This document shows positions 42,472 through 51,746 of a DNA stretch of 64,000 bases, in pieces (the stretch's first letter is position 1; every line of letters starts with the position of its first letter). Position numbers and translations under genes: made by a program. The stretch comes from CALGYY01 sp963678485 (GTDB lineage: Bacteria; Bacteroidota; Bacteroidia; Bacteroidales; CAIWKO01). Where the stretch lies: NCBI GenBank assembly GCA_963678485.1, contig OY782882.1, forward strand, positions 1,054,001 to 1,118,000, written 5' to 3'. The notes below the pieces were generated by a model. The model had not been told where the DNA came from. It did no database searches and saw only the letters and a list, made by a program, of their open reading frames with translations.

Positions 42472-43686
42472 TCATTCTATAATTACCTTCTTTTGCATTG
42501 ACACCTTTGTTCCTGTCACATTAATGATATATAATCCTGAAGATAAAAAGCTGAGGTCTATATTTTCTTGAGTAGTGTTTAATTCCTTTTGCAGTATAAG
42601 TTCACCACGCATATTATATATCGAACATTTTAATGTATTTTCCCGGACTTGCGTAATCGTGATACTGCTTGAAGTTGGATTAGGGAAAATACTAATTTCA
42701 GATGATTGTTCGCTAAGTTCTCCTTGCCCAAGACCACCGCTTGTAGTGCTCCAAATATAGTTGTTCTTTAGACCAGCATTAGGATGTCCTGTATAGACAC
42801 CCAATGCCCAGCCGTTTAAACTGTCAGCAAAAGAAAATTGCTTTATTATAAACGGTATTGGACTATAATAATCCCATGTTGCGCCGTTGTATCCATAAAT
42901 ATTGTATGTGTCGTCGGAGAACCAACCCTTCTGGTTATTTAACATATATATGTTGTATACACCATAAACAAGTGGAATCGAGTTCGCATAATCAAGGTGC
43001 CATCCGTTTCCATCGAATTTATAAATGATACTTGATTGAGATGTTAAATCATAGCCCCCAGCCCAACCATGCGTTTGATCAGTAAAGCATATTGTTTTTA
43101 AGTACACATTCCCGATTGCAGTATCAATCAACCATTGCCCGGAAACGAACTTAAATATATATGAAGAATCCTTATTAGGATTATTATATTCCGCTAGACC
43201 CAGTGCCCATGCTGTATTTTGTCCGCTTGCTGAGATTGAGTTGAAGAAACACAAAGACATATATGAAGGCATGCTAATCGGGTATGATGTCCATATGCCG
43301 TTTTGATATCTTTGAGTTGGCCCAAACTGAGTCAATGTCCAACCGTTATTGCTATCGAAAAAGTCACAGTAAGTGCCACCTGTATAACCAAGATATTGTT
43401 TTGTCCACACTGAGCCATTATATCGATAGACACTGTCTTGGGCCCCAAATACCCATCCATCATTGGGTGAGGGGAACGCACAAGATTCAGCAAAAAATAA
43501 AGAATCCTGTAATACAGTGGTCCAGGTTAAACCATCCCAATGTTTGAATTCCTTACTAAACGACCATCCATCATTCGGTTGTCGAAGCCAAATTGCATTA
43601 ATGTTTCCAGAGTCAATGGCTGTCCACTGAGCGAATGAGCATTCACTTACGATCAACATAAAAATCAAAATCAATGTTTTTTTCAT
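42472..43686 (-). CDS. secreted repeat protein with T9SS C-terminal sorting domain
   Basis: Signal peptide (MKKTLILIFMLIVSECSFA), then a body of about five repeats of the type NDGW.FG....Y.YNGS.W (positions near 32, 75, 115, 200, 255), resembling a beta-propeller (PSII stability / BNR-like). Residues 330-404 are a Por-type sorting domain: ISIFPNPTSSSITI, then GLYIINVTGTKVSMQKKVII. So the protein is exported through the type IX system and either attached or released. Role unknown. It stands alone with about 190 bp upstream and downstream. Confidence 0.88.
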   Translation of the reverse strand: MKKTLILIFMLIVSECSFAQWTAIDSGNINAIWLRQPNDGWSFSKEFKHWDGLTWTTVLQDSLFFAESCAFPSPNDGWVFGAQDSVYRYNGSVWTKQYLGYTGGTYCDFFDSNNGWTLTQFGPTQRYQNGIWTSYPISMPSYMSLCFFNSISASGQNTAWALGLAEYNNPNKDSSYIFKFVSGQWLIDTAIGNVYLKTICFTDQTHGWAGGYDLTSQSSIIYKFDGNGWHLDYANSIPLVYGVYNIYMLNNQKGWFSDDTYNIYGYNGATWDYYSPIPFIIKQFSFADSLNGWALGVYTGHPNAGLKNNYIWSTTSGGLGQGELSEQSSEISIFPNPTSSSITITQVRENTLKCSIYNMRGELILQKELNTTQENIDLSFLSSGLYIINVTGTKVSMQKKVIIE

Positions 43687-43813
43687 TTCGCTACTAGTTT
43701 ATTGTAACAATAGTGGATAATAGGTTTGGATAATATGTGCATTAATAAATATATGAACGAGTGATTTGCAATACGATCAGCAAGGCCAAAGCCGGCATCG
43801 CTTCCTTAAACCA

Positions 43814-44506
43814 TTACAATGATTTCTTTTTCTGATTTAACCAAAACTTGTACAAAAGGCCTAACTGCAGGTTAGATGTGTTTGTCTTTAAATTAATATG
43901 ACTTAAATCGGGATAATTACTGACCGAATAAAATCCAAAATTATTTCTCAGCTCAAGTGATATCAGGAAATTCTTCGTTAATGAAACTGAAACTCCAATT
44001 CCCAAGGCAGCACCAACATCGAACAGGCGATGGTCGCATTTACTCCAACATACTGTACCCGCAGTAGTTTCAATGGTATTGTATTGTTTAACCAGATATC
44101 CAAAAAACAAACCTGCATTATAGTAATATTTAATTTTGCGGCCATAGCTTGCACGCAGAAGGACTGGAAGTGTCAGATAGTCCAGGCGACTATGAATTAT
44201 TGATTCAGTATAAGAAATAGACATCCCATTTGAATAGTAATTCGTATTGCTACTAAGCACTCTGGAGTCTGTGCCTTTTCTCTCGTAGGCAAGGCCGGTC
44301 CGGATGGAAAATATTTCAGGGAAATCATATTGTAATATGATCCCTCTGGCATAACCAGTTGAAGGTTTGCAATTCGTTTTAAACATGTCGTTACGAAGAA
44401 ACACCAGACCCATACCACCGTCAATTCCAATGGTAATTCCCCGCTCCTGGCCAAAAGCAGCCGTTATAAGAAAAAATGAAATAAATAAAATGGCTACTTT
44501 TTTCAT
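43814..44506 (-). CDS. outer membrane beta-barrel protein (230 aa)
   Basis: Signal peptide (MKKVAILFISFFLITAAFG), then a strand-rich barrel: GITIGIDGGMGLVFLRND, GIILQYDFPEIFSIRTGLAY, LTLPVLLRASYGRKIKYYYN, AALGIGVSVSLTKNFLISL, LQLGLLYKFWL at the C-terminus (aromatic-rich, as in PorT-type barrels). It resembles the 41567 protein in layout. Function unknown. Confidence 0.78.
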   Translation of the reverse strand: MKKVAILFISFFLITAAFGQERGITIGIDGGMGLVFLRNDMFKTNCKPSTGYARGIILQYDFPEIFSIRTGLAYERKGTDSRVLSSNTNYYSNGMSISYTESIIHSRLDYLTLPVLLRASYGRKIKYYYNAGLFFGYLVKQYNTIETTAGTVCWSKCDHRLFDVGAALGIGVSVSLTKNFLISLELRNNFGFYSVSNYPDLSHINLKTNTSNLQLGLLYKFWLNQKKKSL

Positions 44507-44548
44507 GGTTTCATGATGTTACCGAATGCAAATGATTGATAATCCTAT

Positions 44549-44989
44549 TTATTTTATAAGAATAGTAGGAATTTCAATTGTCAACAAATTATTATCTTCA
44601 GAATAACTACGTTTCGTTTCATTGATATCTAATCTTCCTGACTGTAAAATTATCGAATCGTTATATCTTATTTCATATTTTATAAATCTGCCTTGAAAAG
44701 TTTTTATCTCAGCAGGAGGACACTCACCTAAGAACTGACCATTTATTTTAAATATCCCATAACTGTCTATAGCTTGAAATTCATCATAGAACGTTGGAAA
44801 CTTATTAGTGTCCCACACATAAACGACTCTATCTAAATTTTCAATACCAACTTTAACATATCTATAATCGACTGAATCCAGGAAAACAAGCTGTCCATTA
44901 TATGAAAATTCATAATAACAATCACTTAATGGCTCACAACCAATGAGTAAAAGCAGTAAACTGAGGTATCCAAAAGCACGTCTTTTCAT
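44549..44989 (-). CDS. lipoprotein of unknown function (146 aa)
   Basis: The N-terminus MKRRAFGYLSLLLLLIGCE contains a lipobox (LLIGC, Cys18). The mature 128 residues are beta-rich (YYEFSYNGQLVFLDSVDYRY, GRFIKYEIRYNDSIIL). No family known. It lies just upstream of the outer membrane barrel gene at 43814 (42-bp gap, same strand), so the two may be co-transcribed. Confidence 0.7.
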   Translation of the reverse strand: MKRRAFGYLSLLLLLIGCEPLSDCYYEFSYNGQLVFLDSVDYRYVKVGIENLDRVVYVWDTNKFPTFYDEFQAIDSYGIFKINGQFLGECPPAEIKTFQGRFIKYEIRYNDSIILQSGRLDINETKRSYSEDNNLLTIEIPTILIK

Positions 44990-45062
44990 AATTCAAAATC
45001 ACATGCAATAGTTATATAATAAATACACACCACGATCATTACCCATCATGGTAAGCTTGGCA

Positions 45063-45968
45063 TTAATTCTTTATAAATTTCTTGAAGTATCGCTGCCCAT
45101 TACTAAAATCAATCATTACGAAATACAAGCCTTGTGATAATTGAGAAACATCAATTTCTTTCCGATTGGTAATGATTGCAGTCCTTCCTTTGGTGTCAAA
45201 TATCCGGATATTCGTTATTTCGAAATCCTGTCTCAACACACTTACAGAAATTACGTCAGATGCCGGATTAGGAAAGAGGGAAACGAAATTGTCTTTCTGG
45301 TCAAATTCATTTATTCCAATATGGAACAGATAATCGCAGTCTTTGCTTGTAACGTTATAAAGAGAGAATGAATCATCCTCAAAGCACGAGAAACGGTAGT
45401 CAATATATTCCACAACAGCAGAATCACAGTTTCTGTGAGTCGGGAACAAATAATCATCAACGGCACCAAAACGTTTATAAATTTTGCCACTTAAACCGAC
45501 ACTAGAGTATGGCAAATCACCTACATATATCCAATCACAGTTTTGTCCATTAATAAGGCTACTGCCGGTACTTTGAACTTCAACCATAGAATGTGTACAC
45601 CAGCTCTGATTTGTGTCAACCCCAAGATCCCATGTATCACCAATCTGAGCACCAAAATTATAAAGAACATGAAATACGCTGTCGACAAGATAGAATACAG
45701 TGTCTCCATTTACATAGGTATAATGTTGCGAATACAAAGTATTAACTAAACCACCACCAGCTTCAATTGGAGCAAACATATAACTTGTGGTTAATAGCTT
45801 TTGGCAATTTTTGCTTTGAATCATCGTGTCGCTAACGTACTCAATTTTGTCAAAGGCCGGTAAAATACCTGACCATTCATAGTACCATGTCGCACCATGA
45901 CTGACCCATACTTGTGCTTGCGTTGAAATTGAGATAAAAAGAATTAACATTGCCAGGACTCTTTTCAT
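45063..45968 (-). CDS. secreted protein with T9SS C-terminal sorting domain (301 aa)
   Basis: I start at the ATG at 45968 (MKRVLAMLILFISISTQA); upstream residues in the longer frame are not signal-like. The body (WYYEWSGILPAFDKIEYVSD, QKLLTTSYMFAP) is beta-rich without a known domain. Residues 230-301 match the Por sorting domain (VSLFPNPASDVISVSVL, ...ISVSQLSQGLYFVMIDFSNG...). It resembles the 46762 protein at its N-terminus (W..H.A.WYY / W..H.AFYNGS), so the two may be distant paralogues. Confidence 0.82.
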   Translation of the reverse strand: MKRVLAMLILFISISTQAQVWVSHGATWYYEWSGILPAFDKIEYVSDTMIQSKNCQKLLTTSYMFAPIEAGGGLVNTLYSQHYTYVNGDTVFYLVDSVFHVLYNFGAQIGDTWDLGVDTNQSWCTHSMVEVQSTGSSLINGQNCDWIYVGDLPYSSVGLSGKIYKRFGAVDDYLFPTHRNCDSAVVEYIDYRFSCFEDDSFSLYNVTSKDCDYLFHIGINEFDQKDNFVSLFPNPASDVISVSVLRQDFEITNIRIFDTKGRTAIITNRKEIDVSQLSQGLYFVMIDFSNGQRYFKKFIKN

Positions 45969-46126
45969 AGGGATATTTTTAATGTCTGCTAAAAGATTGG
46001 CGATATTTTTTTTGCTGCCATTTCGAAGCACTTACTATCAACGATAAACTAAATTCTTCGTAGAAGCGCCGCACTATGCACTATTCAATCAAATAAACAT
46101 ATCACTTGTCATGATCAGTTTACCAT

Positions 46127-46501
46127 TTACATTTTATAAATATATCCAATAATTGTTGTTGAGAAAAATATTCCAAATCCCTTTTTCTCATTAATATCAA
46201 CAAAAACGATATTACCACCTTTCTCGGATGCTTGTTTTTTCAATTCGTTTAGGGTTCCGGTTTTTAAATCATTATTGTTGTAAAACCACCATTTTTCTGT
46301 TACCTTAACTTCACCCAGACATTTCAATCCACATACATCCGAATTGTTATAGGTAATTGTTACCTCGTCGGTGGGATTCAGTAATTCAGCAGCAGATCGG
46401 TTTAGGTCGCAAATTTCCTTCAGGTTGATGTTTGTCAATGAAAATGATGTTAATACCAAGAAAAGACTCAAAACGAGTGAACTTTTGATAAATGTTTTCA
46501 T
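46127..46501 (-). CDS. small exported protein, possibly DUF4156-like (124 aa)
   Basis: Start at the ATG at 46501: signal peptide (MKTFIKSSLVLSLFLVLTSF). The rest has KEICDLNRSAAELLN, two Cys (CGLKCLGEV) and the segment LNELKKQASEKGGNIVFVD, which is similar to the RcsF/DUF4156 lipoprotein pattern (LK..A..LGGN.V..). There is no lipobox Cys at the signal end. Function unknown; a stress or envelope role is only a guess from the resemblance. Confidence 0.62.
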   Translation of the reverse strand: MKTFIKSSLVLSLFLVLTSFSLTNINLKEICDLNRSAAELLNPTDEVTITYNNSDVCGLKCLGEVKVTEKWWFYNNNDLKTGTLNELKKQASEKGGNIVFVDINEKKGFGIFFSTTIIGYIYKM

Positions 46502-46761
46502 TGTCATAATGTTTGTTTTCCTACTCTTATGGCTTTTCGGTTTCGCCCCGTTTTTGTCATGGTCTCCGGTCTCCATGTGTTAGCAATGTGAATAATCTTT
46601 AACAAATATACGTCAAAATTATGTTTTTTGAGTATTTGATTATAAACTTGTGTATACATTACCTTTTGGCTGCAACTATTGCTGGCAATGGAATTAGTTT
46701 TCTTTAATTTACAAGCGGTTTGCCGCTGAAAGCAACAATTTATTAGCGATAGTCATTCTTA

Positions 46762-47673
46762 TTAATTTATCACATTAATTTTTTTTATAACAGAGCTGAA
46801 CTTCCCTTGAAATTCCAAAAGATATAAGCCATTGGGAAGGTCTGTATTAATGATAATATTATTTCCAATAAAATCCTCTACGATTGTTCGAAGAGTTCTC
46901 CCTGTCAAATCTCTAATTATTATTTTTTGAGGTTTGAATTCAGAGCTTGATATATCAATATTGATTTGTCCGTTGGTGGGATTTGGAGTTATTTTTATTA
47001 TTGGATTTTCTGTTATCAAATTTTCTACACCGTCAATAGTAATTGGACATAATGTCATTGTTGTATCGGGACAATAATATGTCACCTCACACCAACCTTC
47101 GAAATAAGAACTATAATTTCCATTAATAAAACCATTAACAAAACCACTTCGCTGGATAAGGTCAGGGAACTCCGTTTGGTGGTTATTAAAAATAAACCTT
47201 TTATTATACGTTCCATAATAATTTGATGAATCAATACTAGTCACTACAATTGTATCGCCGGGAAATAATTCATAGGAATACCAGTATGGATTGTGAAGAG
47301 TGTCGCCAACGGAAAGATTAAAATCGTACCATAAATATTCAGTTGAGTCGTTTGGCACATAAAGATAAGCTCTGTTATTTGTATCATTCCTAAAAGCATA
47401 ACGATAAACAAAAGCACCAAGTTGATGATAAGAGCTGAATCCAGTCCGCGTCAATTGTGCACTTAAAAGCTTAACATACGTTTTACCAAGAATATTAATG
47501 TGTCCACTAGTTTTATACATTGTCCAGTATTCCTCAAGATAACTGCCATTATAGAATGCACTATGCTGAATCCATATAGCATTTTCGGATATTGCAATAT
47601 TATTCTGACTGTTTGCAGTCTTTGACGCAAAGAAAAGTGATAATAAAAAAATGAGCAGTAGTTTTGTTTTCAT
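46762..47673 (-). CDS. secreted protein with T9SS C-terminal sorting domain (303 aa)
   Basis: Start at the ATG at 47673 (MKTKLLLIFLLSLFFASKTA). The body contains WIQHSAFYNGSYLEEYWTMY and YLYVPNDSTEYLWYDFNLSV; no domain known. The C-terminal 75 residues are a Por sorting domain (IKITPNPTNGQINIDIS, then GLYLLEFQGKFSSVIKKINVI). Upstream, 47674-47780 is a spacer with GTTAACGGTGGCAG, possibly the remnant of an attC-like end cut by the adjacent IS91 element. Confidence 0.82.
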   Translation of the reverse strand: MKTKLLLIFLLSLFFASKTANSQNNIAISENAIWIQHSAFYNGSYLEEYWTMYKTSGHINILGKTYVKLLSAQLTRTGFSSYHQLGAFVYRYAFRNDTNNRAYLYVPNDSTEYLWYDFNLSVGDTLHNPYWYSYELFPGDTIVVTSIDSSNYYGTYNKRFIFNNHQTEFPDLIQRSGFVNGFINGNYSSYFEGWCEVTYYCPDTTMTLCPITIDGVENLITENPIIKITPNPTNGQINIDISSSEFKPQKIIIRDLTGRTLRTIVEDFIGNNIIINTDLPNGLYLLEFQGKFSSVIKKINVIN

Positions 47674-47897
47674 ATAATTATCGTTAACGGTGGCAGCTAT
47701 TCCCAGTAGCCGATTTGCGGACTTCATCACTGTCCGTCGTTACAATGTTTCTGCAGCATACTGTTTAAGGTTACTCTTTCATAGGTTATTGGGCATAAGG
47801 GCTGTTGCACTAAATCCCACCCCGAAAAAGCCGGGGTGAGATAGTAGCGTTTTTTTCGTATCCACGTATATTGGTTTTACCTAAAAATCATTTATAT

Positions 47898-48812
47898 ATG
47901 GATACGAAATCAAAAGTAAGAAAAAAATCATTCACAACGGTTGAACAAGCCATTCATCAGGTAAGAGGCTTTCGTAATCTTTATCAGGAACTTGACGATA
48001 AGATACGACTGTCGGGGCAATCAGAGAGTACGCTTAAATGTTATGGGCGGAAAATAGCCCAACTAAGCCTACATTTTGGCAAGTTACCACAGCATGTCAC
48101 CGAAAAGGAGATGAATAAGTACCTGGCATCACTGGCCCGGCAGAGCAAATCACCTTCGCTGAGCGATTTTAAGTTTGCCGTTTATGGGCTGCGCTATTGC
48201 TATCGCCTGCTGGGCTTGAATGACAAAGTGGTGCAACTCCCCAAAATAAAGCATACCAGCAAATTGCCGGTAGTGCTTAATTATGGCGAGTGCAGGGCGT
48301 TGTTTAATGCGCCGGATCTGCTAAAACACAGAGTGCTTCTGTCGCTGATGTATTCGGCCGGTCTGCGTGCCCGCGAGGCAAGCCGGCTGAAGCTCTCTGA
48401 TATTGACCGTGGCCGGATGATGATCCACATTCGACAAAGCAAGTACAACAAAGACCGCTATGTTCCGCTCTCACCGCTGATTTTGCAAGGACTGGAGAAG
48501 TATTATTATGCCTGTCAGCCGGTGGAGTACCTGTTCAATGGCAATGAGCCCGGTTCACCCTTGAGTGTACGTGGCATGCAATGGGCCTTGCGCGAAGCGG
48601 TGAAGAAGTGTAAGCTTCAAAAGGGCATTACCCTCCATACACTGCGACACAGCTATGCTACGCACCTGCTTGAGTTCGGGATGGACATCGTGACCATCAA
48701 GGAACTGCTGGGACACGAGCGTATAGAAACGACACTGGTGTATCTTCATGTCGCCAAACCCAATCGCAGCAATCTGTTCAGCCCGTTCGACCGGTTGTAT
48801 CAGAAGGCTTGA
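47898..48812 (+). CDS. tyrosine recombinase of the IS91-type element
   Basis: Chosen start ATG at 47898 (MDTKSKVRKKSF); 304 aa. The N-terminal SAM-like domain (ELDDKIRLSGQSESTLKCYG) is followed by a catalytic domain with the tetrad: Arg in SAGLRAREASRLKLSDIDRG, Lys in RQSKYNKDRYVPL, HTLRHSYATHLL (His-Arg-His) and the nucleophile in TTLVYLHVA. This is the XerD-like recombinase that accompanies IS91/IS801-type transposases in Bacteroidota and Proteobacteria. The stop TGA overlaps the TTG start of the transposase by three bases. Confidence 0.9.
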   Translation: MDTKSKVRKKSFTTVEQAIHQVRGFRNLYQELDDKIRLSGQSESTLKCYGRKIAQLSLHFGKLPQHVTEKEMNKYLASLARQSKSPSLSDFKFAVYGLRYCYRLLGLNDKVVQLPKIKHTSKLPVVLNYGECRALFNAPDLLKHRVLLSLMYSAGLRAREASRLKLSDIDRGRMMIHIRQSKYNKDRYVPLSPLILQGLEKYYYACQPVEYLFNGNEPGSPLSVRGMQWALREAVKKCKLQKGITLHTLRHSYATHLLEFGMDIVTIKELLGHERIETTLVYLHVAKPNRSNLFSPFDRLYQKA

Positions 48813-49969
48813 AGCCTGCATTCGAGCTGGCACAGGTCATTGAGCGGTTCGGGAAAGCGTATATTGAACAACATACCCCCAACGCCTACGTGCAGCGCAC
48901 GCTGAGCGCACTCAAGCGTTGCCGCACAGCTGCTCTGGGAGGACATGTTGACCGATGCGATCAATGCGGGCACATTCGCATCAGTTATAACTCCTGCCGC
49001 AATCGTCATTGTCCCAAGTGCCAGAATACACAGAGGGAAGCGTGGATCCAAGACAGAAAACAGGATCTGCTTCCTGTGCCGTATTTTCATGTGGTGTTTA
49101 CCGTGCCGGATCAACTTAACCGTTTGTTCCTGTATGAGCCAGTGCTGATGTACAATCTGCTCTTTCAAACGGCATGGCAGACACTCTCTCAGTTCTCCTA
49201 CACGCGTCTGCATGCAGAAACAGGCATGTTCGCTATTTTGCACACCTGGGGACAAAACCTCTCGCTGCACCCTCATGTGCATTGTGTGGTTCCCGGCGGT
49301 GGGATCGATTTCAAGAATCAGTGGAAGCAGGTACAGGTCTCTGAAAACGGGAAAGTGTTTTTGTTTCCGGTCACAAATCTCTCTGCGGTTTTTCGCGGAA
49401 AGTTCATTGCTGGCCTGCAACAACAACAACTTATGCAGGAAAAGCCGTTCATCAATGCGCTCTACAAAACGCCTTGGGTAGTTTATGCCAAAGATCCCTT
49501 TGCAGGCCCTGAGCAGGTAGTGGAATATCTTGGCCGTTACACGCACAAGGTAGCCATTGGGAATCATCGCATCTTAAACATCAATGATGAAGGCGTGACC
49601 TTCCGCTGGCGCGACTATCGCGACAACAAAGAAAAAGTAATGACACTTGATGGCACCGAGTTCCTGCGCAGATTCAGCCAGCACATCCTTCCAAAAAGGT
49701 TCGTAAGAATCCGTCATTACGGATTGCTTTCAACTTCAAAACGCCCGCTGTTACGAGCGTTGCAGCAGTCCTTTGGAATCAAGCCTGTAGTAAGGGAAAA
49801 GAAAAACTGGAAAGAAATCTCTGTCGAGCATCTTGGCTACAACCCGGATTTGTGCCCGCATTGCGGTAAGGGCAGCATGCTTATGATAGAAATATTATTG
49901 CCGGGCAGGCCGCCTCCCGCGGCGCTCATAGCAAAACAAACATCAACAATCAAAATCACTGCTTTATGA
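48809..49969 (+). CDS. IS91-family transposase (HUH, single Tyr)
   Basis: 386 aa, start TTG at 48809 (TTGA overlap with the recombinase stop). Zinc-binding N-terminus: CDQCGHIRISYNSCRNRHCP and CPKCQ. HUH motif LHPHVHCVVPGG (about 150-160). Catalytic Tyr in YLGRYTHKVAI. Middle segment PYFHVVFTVPDQLNRL. A second zinc knuckle CPHCGKG lies near the C-terminus. All hallmarks of IS91 rolling-circle transposases; catalytic residues are intact. Confidence 0.92.
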   Translation: MKPAFELAQVIERFGKAYIEQHTPNAYVQRTLSALKRCRTAALGGHVDRCDQCGHIRISYNSCRNRHCPKCQNTQREAWIQDRKQDLLPVPYFHVVFTVPDQLNRLFLYEPVLMYNLLFQTAWQTLSQFSYTRLHAETGMFAILHTWGQNLSLHPHVHCVVPGGGIDFKNQWKQVQVSENGKVFLFPVTNLSAVFRGKFIAGLQQQQLMQEKPFINALYKTPWVVYAKDPFAGPEQVVEYLGRYTHKVAIGNHRILNINDEGVTFRWRDYRDNKEKVMTLDGTEFLRRFSQHILPKRFVRIRHYGLLSTSKRPLLRALQQSFGIKPVVREKKNWKEISVEHLGYNPDLCPHCGKGSMLMIEILLPGRPPPAALIAKQTSTIKITAL

Positions 49970-50133
49970 AATTGTTCTGCGAAGGACCTGAAATCGTATT
50001 GTCTATACTTTATGAAAGCGCCAATGTACGGGTAAATCAGAAGGTGTCTGCAGATATGCTGCGTGAATTATCCGTGCTTCACAACTCAAATCTGAGTACA
50101 TTTTTTCATAGCAGGCCGCAACAAAATCATTAA
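49966..50133 (+). CDS. 55-aa ORF coupled to the IS91 transposase
   Basis: Its ATG (49966-49968) overlaps the transposase stop (TGA 49967-49969), giving an ATGA junction that implies coupling. Product MKLFCEGPEIVLSILYESAN...; helix-rich, with a heptad-like run (VSADMLRELSVLHNSNLSTFF). The stop is at 50131-50133. No family recognised. It might be an accessory protein, as small ORFs are not usually annotated in IS91 elements, or a passenger. Confidence 0.5.
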   Translation: MKLFCEGPEIVLSILYESANVRVNQKVSADMLRELSVLHNSNLSTFFHSRPQQNH

Positions 50134-50272
50134 AACTCCATAAAGACTATTCCTTCTTCAAATCTTGCTGCACGTGGGCTTTCGTGCAACACGGCTTCAT
50201 GTTGGGTCTCGTGCCTCGACCACACGAAGCCTTAACTATTATGCCCAGTATTTCTTTGTTTTATTCATTTTT

Positions 50273-50797
50273 CTAATATTCAAACTCCTCAAACTCGACT
50301 CTATATTTTTTGTCTTGGTAAATTGTCTCAAATATCATTTTTGTATTAGTCAACTTACGAATTACCCAATCTGACATATATCCAGCATTAAATGGTCCAT
50401 AACCAAAGATTGAATCCCCTTTAGTATGATGAGTAAAATCTAATAAAATAGCTTTTGAATTGTTTTCAAATTGAAATTTTCCAGAGAAGTTATTACGATT
50501 GGAAATAGATCTGCAATTCTTAAGCTCTAGTTCTCCATAATTGTAATAATCATCAGAACGAAAAACAAAATTGCAATGACATGAATCTGAATATTCTTGA
50601 GTGTAATCTAATCCATCAATTATTAACTTTCTGACATGATATTGTCCTTCTATCCTATTCAGTGCAGAACGGAAACTTATAGAAGGTCCTTCTTTATAAC
50701 GACAAGAAAGAAAAAATGCAGATAATAATAAACAAACTCCAATAATCCATTTTATCAGATTCCTTATTATGATTCTTTGATTATTTATTAAATACAT
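50273..50797 (-). CDS. lipoprotein-like exported protein (174 aa)
   Basis: N-terminus MYLINNQRIIIRNLIKWIIG leads to a hydrophobic stretch and lipobox LSAFFLSC (Cys at about 32). The mature protein has HCHC-like residues (DSCHCNFVFRSDDYYN) and beta-rich segments (GELELKNCRSIS, KYRVEFEEFEY). Possibly co-transcribed with the barrel gene (7-bp gap to its stop). No family recognised. The gap 50134-50272 contains a plus-strand AT-rich segment only. Confidence 0.68.
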   Translation of the reverse strand: MYLINNQRIIIRNLIKWIIGVCLLLSAFFLSCRYKEGPSISFRSALNRIEGQYHVRKLIIDGLDYTQEYSDSCHCNFVFRSDDYYNYGELELKNCRSISNRNNFSGKFQFENNSKAILLDFTHHTKGDSIFGYGPFNAGYMSDWVIRKLTNTKMIFETIYQDKKYRVEFEEFEY

Positions 50798-50804
50798 TGA
50801 TCCT

Positions 50805-51527
50805 TTATTTGATTAAATAGCCTGCATGTAAGCCAACTGAAAAATTTGAATATCTTATACCTGTCAGCATTGTCTTGTCAGTTTGCCATAAAGGTCGTGT
50901 AGTAATATAAACATCACAACCAAAGCGTACCTTCTTCCTTATTGTTAAATTGACGCCACCACCATAACGCAATCTAAATGAATAATACTCCCAATGTCTG
51001 CTTTTGTAAAATTCAAACTTATCGTTATAGATTAATGCCTTTTCATAAACACAAATATTATTCGTAAAACCTCCTGATATATATGGATTAATAAAGAACT
51101 TATTAAAGAAACTGAAAGTAAAAAAAACTGGAAATTCAATGCTTTGAAATTCATAAGTCCTTGGAGTATGATTATAAATAGTGTCTTTGTATATCAACCG
51201 AGAATAAGTGTCGTTAAATCCAATTTTCAAGTTCCTATAATATATTTGGGCGTTTAAGGAAAAAAAATTGAAAAAATTGTAATTAATATATGCACCATAT
51301 GCAATGTAATTACGTGGATTTTTTGTAAAATCATAATTTAAACAATATAGCCATTCCAGTTCTCTTCTAGTATGTCCATGAGGAACCCATTCAGTTACAT
51401 AAAATTTATGATCCCAATTATATTCTGCACCAACTTCCCAACGTTTAAATCTAACCGTGTCTTTCTGGGATTTGGATGTCTCAACAATTGATAAAAGAAC
51501 AAATATTATAATAATCAGTCTTTTCAT
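50805..51527 (-). CDS. outer membrane beta-barrel-like protein (240 aa)
   Basis: Signal peptide (MKRLIIIIFVLLSIVETSKS), then a strand-rich body with many Tyr and Phe at strand ends: YIAYGAYINYNFFNFFSLNA, RLRYGGGVNLTIRKKV, VYITTRPLW, SVGLHAGYLIK. It resembles the other PorT-like barrels of the window in size and layout. An attC-like palindrome (51571-51700) lies just upstream of its start, as with the genes of the first 10 kb. Function unknown. Confidence 0.72.
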   Translation of the reverse strand: MKRLIIIIFVLLSIVETSKSQKDTVRFKRWEVGAEYNWDHKFYVTEWVPHGHTRRELEWLYCLNYDFTKNPRNYIAYGAYINYNFFNFFSLNAQIYYRNLKIGFNDTYSRLIYKDTIYNHTPRTYEFQSIEFPVFFTFSFFNKFFINPYISGGFTNNICVYEKALIYNDKFEFYKSRHWEYYSFRLRYGGGVNLTIRKKVRFGCDVYITTRPLWQTDKTMLTGIRYSNFSVGLHAGYLIK

Positions 51528-51570
51528 TTTATATCTATTGTTTCAGCGAAGTACGTGTTTCATAATATTG

Positions 51571-51700
51571 GGCATAACGATCCGGGGCTTGGTAACGGGC
51601 GGGTATTCACTTAACCCAATCAAAGATATTAAATTTCTTATTATGTTCCGAAAATTATTTTACGCTAATCCCGCCTGTTACCAAACCCTTGTTATAGGCT
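51571..51700. repeat. attC-like long imperfect palindrome
   Basis: Arms 51588-51603 (CTTGGTAACGGGCGGG) and 51670-51685 (CCCGCCTGTTACCAAA) pair at 14 of 16. Outer ends GCATAACG (51572-51579) and TTGTTATAGGC (51690-51700) also pair. The central 66 bases are AT-rich. The GTTATAGGC end is like attC right-end cores. It lies 43 bp before the 50805 gene's start. Confidence 0.65.
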
Positions 51701-51713
51701 TGGGCGGAATACG

Positions 51714-51746
51714 ATTCCTGCGCCATCCAGCGGCTGGCGCAGGAAT
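51714..51746. terminator. 12-bp perfect hairpin
   Basis: Arms ATTCCTGCGCCA and TGGCGCAGGAAT around a nine-base loop. It lies next to the palindrome 51571-51700. No T run follows. Confidence 0.55.

Larger units (their letters stand above)
47780..50150 (+). mobile_element. IS91-type element with tyrosine recombinase (ends approximate)
   Basis: Three overlapping genes run together: tyrosine recombinase (47898), HUH transposase (48809) and a 55-aa ORF (49966), coupled by TTGA and ATGA overlaps. IS91 elements transpose by rolling circle and have no inverted repeats, so the ends cannot be set exactly from one copy. A hairpin CACCCCG/CGGGGTG (about 47819-47843) lies upstream of the first gene. GGGCATAA occurs left (47790) and inverted on the right (GCCTTAACTATTATGCCC, about 50230-50248). 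Confidence 0.85.
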
